Source: Bacillota bacterium (GTDB taxonomy: Bacteria; Eremiobacterota; SpSt-956; JAKJGF01). From it: a DNA stretch of 8,856 bases. This document shows, one piece after another, positions 1 through 6,695 of the stretch (the stretch's first letter is position 1; each line of letters begins with the position of its first letter). Under the pieces are notes generated by a model. It saw only the letters and a list, made by a program, of their open reading frames with translations, did not search any database and was not told the DNA's origin. The stretch covers positions 1 to 8,856 of the forward strand of contig JAKPQU010000502.1 of assembly GCA_029555925.1 (NCBI GenBank), written 5' to 3'. The position numbers and the translations under genes are program-made.

Positions 1-30
1 TATTTCATAACTTATTAGAATTTAAGTCGT

Positions 31-101
31 CGTGACGCGTAACGCGTGACGCGTGACGGGTTTAATCCCTGCGCATCACGCATTACGCTTTACGCATTAC
101 G
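31..101. repeat. Palindrome made of two opposed 7-bp repeat arrays
   Basis: Four heptamers of the form CGTGACG or CGTAACG (31-58) are followed by GGG-TTTAAT-CCC (58-69) and then by four heptamers of the form GCATTAC, GCATCAC or GCTTTAC (73-100). The second set is a degenerate reverse complement of the first, so the whole is a large imperfect inverted repeat with a perfect 3-bp tip. It lies beyond the 3' end of the minus-strand GTPase gene. The same heptamer recurs at 2520-2550. Such CG-rich heptamer arrays in AT-rich spacers look like dispersed intergenic repeats; their function is unknown. No T-run follows on either strand, so this is not a standard intrinsic terminator. Confidence 0.8.
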
Positions 102-117
102 AGGTCATTATTTATGG

Positions 118-137
118 ATAGTTATGAAACTAACTAT
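118..137. repeat. Short AT-rich inverted repeat
   Basis: A perfect 7-bp inverted repeat, ATAGTTA and TAACTAT, flanks a 6-nt loop (tgaaac). It lies 27 bp past the stop codon of the minus-strand GTPase gene. It is AT-rich and no U-tract follows in the direction of that gene, so it would be at best a weak terminator or RNA 3'-end stabiliser. Confidence 0.35.
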
Positions 138-163
138 AAATTTAAACAAAACATCTTACACTC

Positions 164-1072
164 TCAAATTTTTTTATTAAAGATTCTATGAAACATTTCG
201 TCTGCAATTTTAAAAGGATCGTAATTCTTCAGAGACATTTCATCAATCATCTTATCATTTAAATATTTATGAAGACATTCATCTTTAACATGTTTCATTA
301 TAAGCCATTCCAGCGTATTTCTCAGATTTTCTCTTTTATGTTCAACTTTAAAACTCTTTAATTCTTCAAAAAGCCTGTCATATGTTTCAGGCAAATTCAC
401 ACCTGTTTCAAAAATTTTAACCTTTTTATGGCCTATTGCACCCATAAGAGCTGCTTTTACGGAATAAGAATCAAGGATATCACATTTGGTAACGGCTATT
501 ATATCTGCAATTTCCATTATACCGGCTTTCATAAGCTGTATTTCATCACCTGCCTGAGGCTGAACCGCCATTACTACAAAATCGGAGACAGATGAAATTT
601 CCGTCTGAGTCTGCCCAAGGCCGGCAGTTTCAATAAAGATAATATCTGCTCCCCATAGTTCCAGTATGCGGGAAATTACCATTACTTCAGGCGTTACGGA
701 TTCTGTTCTGGAAGGGACTGAACGTATGAAAACACCTTCATCTGTATAATGATGTTTCATTCTTATCCTGTCACCGAGTATGGCCCCGCCGCTGAAAGGA
801 CTTTCAGGATCAAATGCCACGACACCGACTCTGCAATTATTTTTTCTGGCACTTTTTATGAGACCGTCAATAAGAGTGGATTTTCCGACACCGAATGAGC
901 CGGCAATACCTGCATATTTTATGTTGCCTGTTAAAGGATAGATATACGACGAAACTTCTCTTAAAAATCCTGCAGAATCTTCACATTCACTTATGAGCCT
1001 GGCCGTAGCTCTTCTGTCACCTGATCTGATTTTCTCTATTATTTCATGAATATTTTTTATATTAATCTTCAT
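164..1072 (-). CDS. meaB: MeaB/ArgK-family P-loop GTPase (methylmalonyl-CoA mutase chaperone type)
   Basis: This 302-residue protein belongs to the G3E/SIMIBI GTPases. MeaB proteins load and protect the adenosylcobalamin cofactor of acyl-CoA mutases in the cytoplasm. Visible motifs are the Walker A loop GSFGVGKST (58-66), the family signature DPESPFSGGAILGDRIRM (88-105), the switch segment ETAGLGQTQTE (148-158), the GDEIQLMKAGIMEIAD stretch (175-190) and a specificity motif TKCD (195-198) in place of the usual NKxD. The glycine-rich RG-GG stretch normally found after the conserved 'FIRS' is absent: here it reads SVPSRTESVTPEV (118-130). The protein is slightly shorter than the usual 310-340 residues. 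No mutase gene is in the window, so its client is unknown. The start is the only upstream ATG before an AT-rich spacer and lacks a clear Shine-Dalgarno. A TATAAT on the minus strand (1082-1087) lies about 10 bp before the ATG, which would give an almost leaderless transcript. Family assignment is firm; the client is not. Confidence 0.88.
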   Translation of the reverse strand: MKINIKNIHEIIEKIRSGDRRATARLISECEDSAGFLREVSSYIYPLTGNIKYAGIAGSFGVGKSTLIDGLIKSARKNNCRVGVVAFDPESPFSGGAILGDRIRMKHHYTDEGVFIRSVPSRTESVTPEVMVISRILELWGADIIFIETAGLGQTQTEISSVSDFVVMAVQPQAGDEIQLMKAGIMEIADIIAVTKCDILDSYSVKAALMGAIGHKKVKIFETGVNLPETYDRLFEELKSFKVEHKRENLRNTLEWLIMKHVKDECLHKYLNDKMIDEMSLKNYDPFKIADEMFHRIFNKKI

Positions 1073-1140
1073 AGTTGAATAATTATATCATAATTTCATG
1101 TTTCATATTATATATAATTTATTTTATCCTCTCTTGTTTT

Positions 1141-1168
1141 TTGACATATATATAAGGTAATATATATC
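1141..1168 (+). promoter_or_regulatory. Candidate sigma-70 promoter for the glycosyltransferase gene
   Basis: A perfect TTGACA (1141-1146) is followed after 16 bp by TATATC (1163-1168, four of six matches to TATAAT). It points toward the plus-strand glycosyltransferase and sits 47 bp before its ATG. The spacer is very AT-rich, so weaker alternative -10 hexamers overlap it. Confidence 0.42.
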
Positions 1169-1173
1169 TGTAT

Positions 1174-1208
1174 GTGAATAGAAAGAACATTACCGTCGAA
1201 CAATTCAC
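1174..1208 (+). promoter_or_regulatory. Leader inverted repeat just before the glycosyltransferase start
   Basis: GTGAAT (1174-1179) and ATTCAC (1203-1208) are perfect 6-bp complements flanking 23 nt, and the second arm ends 6 nt before the ATG at 1215. The leader has no recognisable Shine-Dalgarno, so initiation may depend on structure or on another mechanism. A stem of this size can arise by chance. Confidence 0.25.
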
Positions 1209-1214
1209 CGGGCC

Positions 1215-2456
1215 ATGATTATGAGAATCCTTCATACCCTGAGCCAGAAGCCGGAAGCTACAGGCAGCGGCATAACAATAAGAGAAATTATAGCACAATC
1301 CCATAAGAAGGGACATGAAAATTTTCTGTTTGCCGGTATTTCCGGAGGAGAAACCTGCAGATTTCCATGTTACCTTGAAGAAAATCATATTTTTGTTGAA
1401 TTTAACAGTGAAAATCTTCCCTATGATGTGGCGGGGATGAGTGATGTCATGCCCTATAAAAGCACAAGATTTTCAGATCTTTCGGAAGAAGATATAATTA
1501 AATATGAAGAAGCTTTTCTGGAAAAACTCATCATTTCCGTGGAAAGATTTAAACCTGACATAATACATGGCCACCATCTGTGGATTTTAACAGGACTCAT
1601 GAAAAGAACCTTTCCGGAAATACCACTGATTGCTCACTGTCATGGAACTGATCTCAGGCAAATTCAACTCTGTCCTCAACACAGACACAGAGTTATATCA
1701 GGCTGTTCAAAAGTAGATGGTGTGCTGGTCCTTTCCGGAGCCCAGAAAGAACAGGTCGTAAAAACATACGGACTTTCACCGGAAATTGCTTTTCTTACAG
1801 GCACAGGTTATAATGAACAAATTTTTCATAATGACCGGAAAGAAAAAAAAGGCAGAATAGAAATTCTTTACGCAGGAAAACTCAGCAGGGCAAAAGGTGT
1901 TTACTGGCTTCTTGAAGCCTTACATAAAATCAGTCACTTCAAGTGGCATCTACATATGGCAGGAAGCGGTTCAGGCCCGGAAAAGGATGAAATTTTAAAA
2001 AAATCTGAAGAGATGAAGGATAAAGTGACATGGCACGGCCAGATAAACCAGAAAGAGCTGGCAGAACTGATGAGGTTATGTCATATATTCGTTCTTCCTT
2101 CCTTCTATGAAGGTTTTCCTCTTGTTCTTATTGAAGCCCTTGCATCTGGATGCAGAATCGTAGTAACAGAACTTCCTGCAGTGACAGAAATGAAAAGTGA
2201 AAAATCTATGCCCTTTATAAGCACTGTCCCTCTCCCCCGCCTTAACGGCCCTGACAGGCCGGTAGAAGAAGATGTGCCTTTATTCGTAGAAAATTTAAAA
2301 AAATCACTGGAAGAACAACTATATCTTTCAGAGGAAAAATTACGTGATGAAGAAATTACGCCTTTGCTGAAATATTATACGTGGACCGAGGTTTTTAAGA
2401 GAATCGAACAGGTTTATGAAGCCCTTATCGTGAATAAAAGAAACAAATTTTTATAA
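1215..2456 (+). CDS. GT4-type (GT-B fold) glycosyltransferase
   Basis: This 413-residue protein is a group 1 glycosyltransferase of the GT-B fold, predicted to transfer a sugar from a nucleotide-sugar donor to an unknown acceptor at the cytoplasmic membrane face. The N-terminal Rossmann half opens with MRILHTLS (3-10) and carries an IIHGHHLW strand-loop (117-124) and an HGTDLR motif (143-148) typical of GT4 enzymes. The donor-binding half has GKLSRAKG (221-228), where the basic residues usually contact the diphosphate. It also has the E-x7-E retaining motif, E299 to E307 in EGFPLVLIE, followed by ALASGCRIVVTELPAVTEM. Length is normal. ATG at 1215 or 1221 (residue 3) could be the start; neither has a clear ribosome binding site. 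No in-frame ATG, GTG or TTG lies between the stop at 1179 and 1215. The gene stands alone and there is no polysaccharide cluster in view, so the acceptor cannot be inferred. Confidence 0.9.
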   Translation: MIMRILHTLSQKPEATGSGITIREIIAQSHKKGHENFLFAGISGGETCRFPCYLEENHIFVEFNSENLPYDVAGMSDVMPYKSTRFSDLSEEDIIKYEEAFLEKLIISVERFKPDIIHGHHLWILTGLMKRTFPEIPLIAHCHGTDLRQIQLCPQHRHRVISGCSKVDGVLVLSGAQKEQVVKTYGLSPEIAFLTGTGYNEQIFHNDRKEKKGRIEILYAGKLSRAKGVYWLLEALHKISHFKWHLHMAGSGSGPEKDEILKKSEEMKDKVTWHGQINQKELAELMRLCHIFVLPSFYEGFPLVLIEALASGCRIVVTELPAVTEMKSEKSMPFISTVPLPRLNGPDRPVEEDVPLFVENLKKSLEEQLYLSEEKLRDEEITPLLKYYTWTEVFKRIEQVYEALIVNKRNKFL

Positions 2457-2485
2457 AAAAACTATATAGATATTTTTCAAATCCC

Positions 2486-2494
2486 TGTTATAAT
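2486..2494 (+). promoter_or_regulatory. Candidate extended -10 promoter for the fusion-gene cluster
   Basis: TGTTATAAT matches the extended -10 consensus TGnTATAAT exactly. No good -35 hexamer is visible 16-18 bp upstream, which extended -10 promoters tolerate. Transcription from about position 2500 would give a leader of roughly 165 nt containing the heptamer array (2520-2550) and the two-hairpin element (2560-2640). A second TATAAT at 2511-2516 is an alternative. Confidence 0.42.
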
Positions 2495-2519
2495 ATATAG
2501 ATAAATTACATATAATCCT

Positions 2520-2550
2520 CGCGTCACGCGTCACGCGTCACGCGTCACGA
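2520..2550. repeat. 7-bp tandem repeat array (CGCGTCA x4)
   Basis: Four exact copies of CGCGTCA (2520-2547) are followed by a partial CGA. The reverse complement is the same heptamer as in the first arm of the 31-101 palindrome, here in opposite orientation and without the opposed second arm. Each junction creates the palindrome ACGCGT. It lies past the 3' end of the glycosyltransferase gene, as the first array lies past the 3' end of the GTPase gene, so both are in analogous positions. Confidence 0.85.
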
Positions 2551-2559
2551 TTTTTATAA

Positions 2560-2640
2560 TAACAGACATGACCGGAGCGGGTCACAACCAGATATGAGAA
2601 TCGACATCCAGTGAAATCGGAAACTGGATCATTCTCATAT
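2560..2640 (+). repeat. Two-hairpin ~80-nt dispersed element, copy 1
   Basis: The 42-nt block at 2560-2601 matches the reverse complement of the block in 8644-8684 with two substitutions and one 1-nt indel. It contains a small hairpin, TGACC (2569-2573) with GGTCA (2580-2584), then GTCACAACCA, then ATATGAGAAT (2592-2601). That last decamer pairs perfectly with ATTCTCATAT (2631-2640). The 29-nt loop holds a further perfect stem, ATCCAGT (2606-2612) with ACTGGAT (2623-2629), giving a long interrupted hairpin. The element ends 11 nt before the Shine-Dalgarno of the downstream gene, so on the plus strand it lies in that gene's 5' leader. No known riboswitch or ribozyme core was recognised. Confidence 0.85.
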
Positions 2641-2651
2641 AAATTCCTTTT

Positions 2652-2671
2652 GAGAGGAGACCAGGACATTG
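2652..2671 (+). promoter_or_regulatory. Shine-Dalgarno fixing a TTG start
   Basis: GAGAGGAGA (2652-2660) precedes TTG at 2669-2671 with about 9 nt between GGAG and the start. An in-frame TGA at 2651-2653 rules out any start further upstream. The first in-frame ATG is residue 23 and has no comparable ribosome binding site, so TTG is the best start. Confidence 0.75.
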
Positions 2672-5600
2672 TTCAGAGATAAAGATGAAACAGGTGACAG
2701 GTTTGATTTCCTGCCAGGTTCTTCGGAATTTTCCATGCTGGAAGGAGAAAGAATTTTTTATAATTATGTAAAAGAACTCTATGAAACTCATGGAAAAAGA
2801 ATAGAAAAATACAGAGATCAACTTATAGAAATGGGTAAAAATCTTTCCATTCCGCCTGACAGTCAGAGAGAGATTGAATTATATATAAGAGAAGAATATT
2901 TTTCCTATATAGAAGATGTTCCGGAAGAAATAAAACCGGAAAAGAAACGGGGAAAAAAGCTCCTTCAGGAAAAAACAAAAAAAGAACCTATCAGGGAAGA
3001 ATTACTTGATCTGTCATTACTTGAAGAGAAAAATAAACTCATGTCCATAAAAAACGAACTGGAAGAAAAAGAAAAAGATCTTCAGGAAGTGAAGAAAAAA
3101 CTGGAACAGGAACAAAGAGAACTGGAAAGCTATAAAGATAAAACCTATAAAGAACTTGGTAAAGAAAGAATAAATATAAGAAAAGAAAAAATGGAACTGA
3201 GCCGGCACAGAGAAGAATTGCAAAGCTACCTTGAAAGCCATAAAGCTCAGGAAGAAAACATAGAAACCTTCATAAAACTTCAGCAAACCATAGAAGAACT
3301 CAGGGAAGAAAAAAACCGGCTGGAAAAAGAAAAAGAAGAAGTTTCTGCTACAGGCAGAGAAACCAGAGCAATGGCAAAACCTGACGAGAAAACACTTGAA
3401 CTGTTACAGACAATAAAAAAACTTCAGGAAGATAATGAAAGACTTCAAAAAGAAAAAGAGGAATATACAGAAAAAATTCTCTTTTCCGGACAGGCCAGAC
3501 CGGGCCATGATGAAGAAATAAAAAAACTTCAAAAAGCCATTGAAAAACTCAGAGGGGAAAAGAAATCCCTCCAGGATAAAAAGGAAGAACTGGAAAAACT
3601 CCTGGAAGGACAGAAAAAAACAGACGATACAGACATGGAATGCATAAAAAAAGCTATGGAAGAATTTAATGAGAAAAAAGCAAGTTATGAGAAGGAAGTG
3701 AAAGAAAAAGAAAAACTGCTGAAGGAAAAATACGAGAAAATAACTGAAGAGGCAAAGAGAAAACTGCTGGAACTGGAAGAAGAAAAAGAAAATTTTGAAG
3801 AGTTAAAAGAAAAGCATATAAAAAAATTCCATGATGAAGAAAAAAAGCTGAAAGAAAAATATGATAAATTACTATATGAACTGAACAAAGAAAGAAAGGC
3901 TGTAGAAAAAGTCAAACAGGATTTTACACAATTGCAGGAAAGAATGAAAAAAGAACTGGAAGAGCAGAAAGGATATCTTGAAAAAAAAGGGGTAACTCTG
4001 GAACTGGAAAAAGAAAGTCTGGAAGGAGAAAAATGGGAAATTGAAAAATTCCTGAAAGAAGAAAAAAAGACACTGGAATGGAGACTCCATTTACTCACAC
4101 AGGAGAGAAAAATCTTTGAAAAAGAAAAAAAAGAAATGATGGAACAGCTTGCAGAACAGGAGAAAGAATTCGAAATAAAATTCCTGGAACTTTCCGATGA
4201 AAAAGCAAGGCTGGAAATGGAAAAAGAAGAATTTCAGAAAAATGTAAATCAGGAACGAATGTCTATAAAGAGAGCCCTCTGGGAAGCAGAAGAAAAACTG
4301 GCTGCTATAGAAATTCAGAAAGAGGCAATAGAAAGTATAAAGGAAGAACCGGAAAAAAAGAAGGAACTGGAACATCTAGAACTGGAACTTAGGAAAGCAA
4401 AAAGAGAACTGAAAATAGAAGAAGAAGAACTGTTAAATAAAAAAAGAGAATATGAAACTGCAATGAAATTTGTAGGTAAACTGAGAGAAAAACTCGTAGA
4501 TATAAAAGATGATTTCATACAGTCAACAGGTCTGGACCCCGTTGAAAGAGACTGGCAGATTCTGGAAACAATCATAGATAGTGCGGCAGAAGAACAGAAA
4601 AAAGAAATGCCCTCGGAACCTGATACAAAGAAGATTGTAAGTAAAATAATCAGTAAAAAGACGTTGCCCTTAAAATATGACATATATCCTTCTCCACCGA
4701 TGGATCTGAATATTAAAGCCATAACCTACTGGCCTCTCTTTCAGGGCAATCTGAAAAGAGACGGCCATTCGGCATCGGAATATGAGCTGATGCCGCCTCT
4801 TGAGAAGATATGGGACTTTAAAACTAAAGGTGCTGTAATAAACAGTCCTGCTATATACAGTGAAGCAGTTTATGCATCTTCCGAAGAAAAGCTTTATGCA
4901 GTAAAATTCCACACAGGTAAAGAAATATGGTCTATCGATATGGCTGTAAATTCCACTCCATGTATAAATGACCATGCCCTCTTTATCGGTTCTCTCGATA
5001 CTAAATTTTATTCTCTCGACAGACTGACAGGTAAACAGTTATGGAAATATAAGACTCACGGAGAAATTCAATCATCACCTCTCATAGAAGAAGGACTGGT
5101 ATATTTCGGTTCCGAAGACGGCATTTTATATGCTCTTGATGAAATTAAAGGCCATAAGTTATGGGATTTTTCAACAAACGGACAGATAAAAACAGCTCCT
5201 GCCCTCTATAAGGGAATAATCTATATAACCTCAACAGATAACTGTTTATACGGCCTGAATGCTTCCACAGGAGGTGAAATATGGAAATACAATCTGGGGA
5301 CAGAAGGAGATATGCCTGTCATATATAAAGAACAGCTTATAATCACCGATCATATGAGCAGACTTCACTTCTTCAACAGCAGAACAGGTGAAAAACTCCG
5401 TGATATACAGTTAATAGGAAATATCTGCGGCATGGCAATTCTGGAAGATACTATATATATAACATCAAAAGAAGGTGTTATATTTGCCCTGAACGGATTG
5501 TCAGGTGAAGAAACATGGAAGCAGAACTTTAATGTATCTTTCACCGGCGCTCCTGTAATAGCCAATGGCGTAATATACGCAGGAACGGCAGAAGGTGAAC

Positions 5601-5770
5601 TCTATTCCATAGTAATGAAAGAAAAGAAAAAATTCCTGAAGAAAAGGCCCGGCATAAAGCACTACTCCATCAATTTAGGAGGAAAAATCATGGCACCTCC
5701 TGCAATAGCTTCCGGCCTGATTATTACAGGGGGCAGAAATCTGTACGGACTGAAAACGGCAGGGAGGTAA
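2669..5770 (+). CDS. Coiled-coil / PQQ-type (BamB-like) beta-propeller fusion protein, no export signal
   Basis: This 1033-residue protein has three parts. Residues 1-90 form a small, probably helical domain (YVKELYETHGKRIEKYRDQL and IPPDSQREIELYIREEY) that I do not recognise. Residues about 110-620 are almost continuous Glu/Lys-rich heptad sequence, an SMC/myosin-like long coiled coil interrupted near residues 220-240 and 270-285. After a linker, WPLFQGNLKRDG (688-699) opens a PQQ_2/BamB-type propeller that runs to the C-terminus. It has seven to eight repeats of about 40 residues, each shaped like SPxIxxGxVYxGSxDGxLYALDxxTGKxLWxY; clear cores are GKEIW, GKQLW, GHKLW and GGEIW. Such propellers are mostly periplasmic scaffolds, yet there is no signal peptide or membrane segment, so a cytoplasmic location is inferred. 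The tryptophan docking motifs suggest a structural propeller rather than a PQQ enzyme. The stop overlaps the next gene's ribosome binding site. Function unknown; a scaffold role is plausible. Confidence 0.88.
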   Translation: MFRDKDETGDRFDFLPGSSEFSMLEGERIFYNYVKELYETHGKRIEKYRDQLIEMGKNLSIPPDSQREIELYIREEYFSYIEDVPEEIKPEKKRGKKLLQEKTKKEPIREELLDLSLLEEKNKLMSIKNELEEKEKDLQEVKKKLEQEQRELESYKDKTYKELGKERINIRKEKMELSRHREELQSYLESHKAQEENIETFIKLQQTIEELREEKNRLEKEKEEVSATGRETRAMAKPDEKTLELLQTIKKLQEDNERLQKEKEEYTEKILFSGQARPGHDEEIKKLQKAIEKLRGEKKSLQDKKEELEKLLEGQKKTDDTDMECIKKAMEEFNEKKASYEKEVKEKEKLLKEKYEKITEEAKRKLLELEEEKENFEELKEKHIKKFHDEEKKLKEKYDKLLYELNKERKAVEKVKQDFTQLQERMKKELEEQKGYLEKKGVTLELEKESLEGEKWEIEKFLKEEKKTLEWRLHLLTQERKIFEKEKKEMMEQLAEQEKEFEIKFLELSDEKARLEMEKEEFQKNVNQERMSIKRALWEAEEKLAAIEIQKEAIESIKEEPEKKKELEHLELELRKAKRELKIEEEELLNKKREYETAMKFVGKLREKLVDIKDDFIQSTGLDPVERDWQILETIIDSAAEEQKKEMPSEPDTKKIVSKIISKKTLPLKYDIYPSPPMDLNIKAITYWPLFQGNLKRDGHSASEYELMPPLEKIWDFKTKGAVINSPAIYSEAVYASSEEKLYAVKFHTGKEIWSIDMAVNSTPCINDHALFIGSLDTKFYSLDRLTGKQLWKYKTHGEIQSSPLIEEGLVYFGSEDGILYALDEIKGHKLWDFSTNGQIKTAPALYKGIIYITSTDNCLYGLNASTGGEIWKYNLGTEGDMPVIYKEQLIITDHMSRLHFFNSRTGEKLRDIQLIGNICGMAILEDTIYITSKEGVIFALNGLSGEETWKQNFNVSFTGAPVIANGVIYAGTAEGELYSIVMKEKKKFLKKRPGIKHYSINLGGKIMAPPAIASGLIITGGRNLYGLKTAGR

Positions 5771-5777
5771 AGAAATG
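5762..5777 (+). promoter_or_regulatory. Ribosome binding site embedded in the end of the fusion gene
   Basis: GGGAGG (5762-5767) lies within the last two sense codons of the fusion gene, whose TAA is 5768-5770. The next ATG is at 5775, 7 nt downstream. This arrangement implies co-transcription and probable translational coupling of the two genes. Confidence 0.75.
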
Positions 5778-6692
5778 AAACATCCTCTGTTTATTAGCAC
5801 CGTTGCTCTTGGCATAATGGCTTCCATTAACTCATATATATTTGCCGGAACCAGGACAGGCAGACATGCTCTGGAAGGAGAAGACAGAATTTACCGGTGG
5901 AGATATGGCAATATTTTTTATAAAGTCAGAGGAGAAGGAAAAAAAATACTGCTTTTACATAATATACATCAGGGAGCTTCTTCCTTTGAATGGAATAACA
6001 ATTTCTCTCTGCTGGCCGAAAAATTCAGAGTATACGCTCCTGACCTGCCGGGATTCGGTCAGTCGGAAAAATTAAAAAGAGGATACAGAGCAAAACTCTA
6101 TGTAAAATCGATCTTTGATTTCATAGACAGTATAATAGAAGATGAATGTTCCGTAATAGCAAGCGGACTGAGTTCTATATATGCCATAAGAAACAGCTCT
6201 CTTTACCCGAAAAAAATAAAATCCCTCTTTCTTATAGATCCTCCTGTGCTGGAAAGAGGAAAAAAATCTGAGATAATAGAATTAATGACCTATCAGTTCG
6301 TAAGCAGTCCTGTCATAGGAAGAACCATATATAATCTTATGACATCAAAATTATTTATAAGGAATTTCCTGAAAACAGAGGTTTACAGTAAACCTGTAAC
6401 AGGAGATATGGTAAATTATTATCATATGGCAGGACATCAGAAAGGAAGCGACCTGTTTTATCCTTCATTCATATGCGGTTTATTAAATATGAATGTATCT
6501 GAGGAATTCAAACACTTAACTCAGGAAATAACAGTATTATTCGGAAAAGAAACAGATTACTACGACAGAATGAAAACATTAAAAAAATTAAATCCGGCAG
6601 TAAGAATAAAAATATTTGAACACTGTAAAATATTACCTCATGGAGAAAATGCCGAAGGATTTAATAGATTTATTGAAGAAAAACTTTTATAA
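5775..6692 (+). CDS. Alpha/beta-hydrolase-fold protein, membrane-anchored or exported, catalytic triad apparently degraded
   Basis: The 305-residue protein has a hydrophobic N-terminus (5-24) suggesting a signal peptide or membrane anchor. An alpha/beta-hydrolase domain follows: RWRYGNIFYKVRGEGKKILLLH, GASSFEW (67-73), the strand VYAPDLPGFGQSEK (86-99), the elbow region VIASGLSSIYAI (127-138) and YPKKIKSLFLIDPP (144-157). Active enzymes of this type carry HG, G-x-S-x-G and a late GH. Here the oxyanion HG reads HN (62-63). The elbow reads A-S-G-L-S, placing Gly131 where the nucleophile Ser is expected. The terminal segment reads CKILPHGE (284-291), placing Ile286 where GH-type proteins have His, although His289 is nearby. 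Asp261 (GKETD) could be the acid. I infer a pseudoenzyme or a shifted active site; Ser130 or Ser133 with His289 remains possible. It begins 4 bp after the fusion gene and ends 3 bp before the protease gene. Confidence 0.82.
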   Translation: MKHPLFISTVALGIMASINSYIFAGTRTGRHALEGEDRIYRWRYGNIFYKVRGEGKKILLLHNIHQGASSFEWNNNFSLLAEKFRVYAPDLPGFGQSEKLKRGYRAKLYVKSIFDFIDSIIEDECSVIASGLSSIYAIRNSSLYPKKIKSLFLIDPPVLERGKKSEIIELMTYQFVSSPVIGRTIYNLMTSKLFIRNFLKTEVYSKPVTGDMVNYYHMAGHQKGSDLFYPSFICGLLNMNVSEEFKHLTQEITVLFGKETDYYDRMKTLKKLNPAVRIKIFEHCKILPHGENAEGFNRFIEEKLL

Positions 6693-6695
6693 TTA

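Noticed and set aside
1215..1228. TATGAGAAT at the glycosyltransferase start resembling the element's stem arm
   Set aside because: Only nine bases match, no complementary ATTCTCATA arm follows, and the conserved block is absent. It is explained by the codons for Met-Arg-Ile.
2520..2559. Heptamer array plus T5 as an intrinsic terminator for the glycosyltransferase gene
   Set aside because: Five T follow the array, but the repeats are direct and form only short ACGCGT self-pairings, not a stable stem next to the T-run.
2560..2640. Integron attC site
   Set aside because: The element has a long stem and a variable loop, but lacks the GTTRRRY/RYYYAAC terminal boxes, and its outer ends are not complementary. 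No integrase or cassette array is present.
2520..2640. CRISPR array
   Set aside because: The heptamers are contiguous with no spacers. The ~80-nt element occurs as two distant inverted copies, not as a regularly spaced array, and no cas gene is present.
2582..2821. Minus-strand open frame ending in the same SHIWL residues as the 8490-8663 frame
   Set aside because: The shared C-terminus comes from the conserved non-coding element, and the frame is antisense to the start of the fusion gene.
3017..4722. Several long open frames on the minus strand opposite the coiled-coil region
   Set aside because: They translate to phenylalanine/serine-rich low-complexity sequence, the mirror of GAA/AAA-rich codons on the plus strand, and show no ribosome binding sites or domains.
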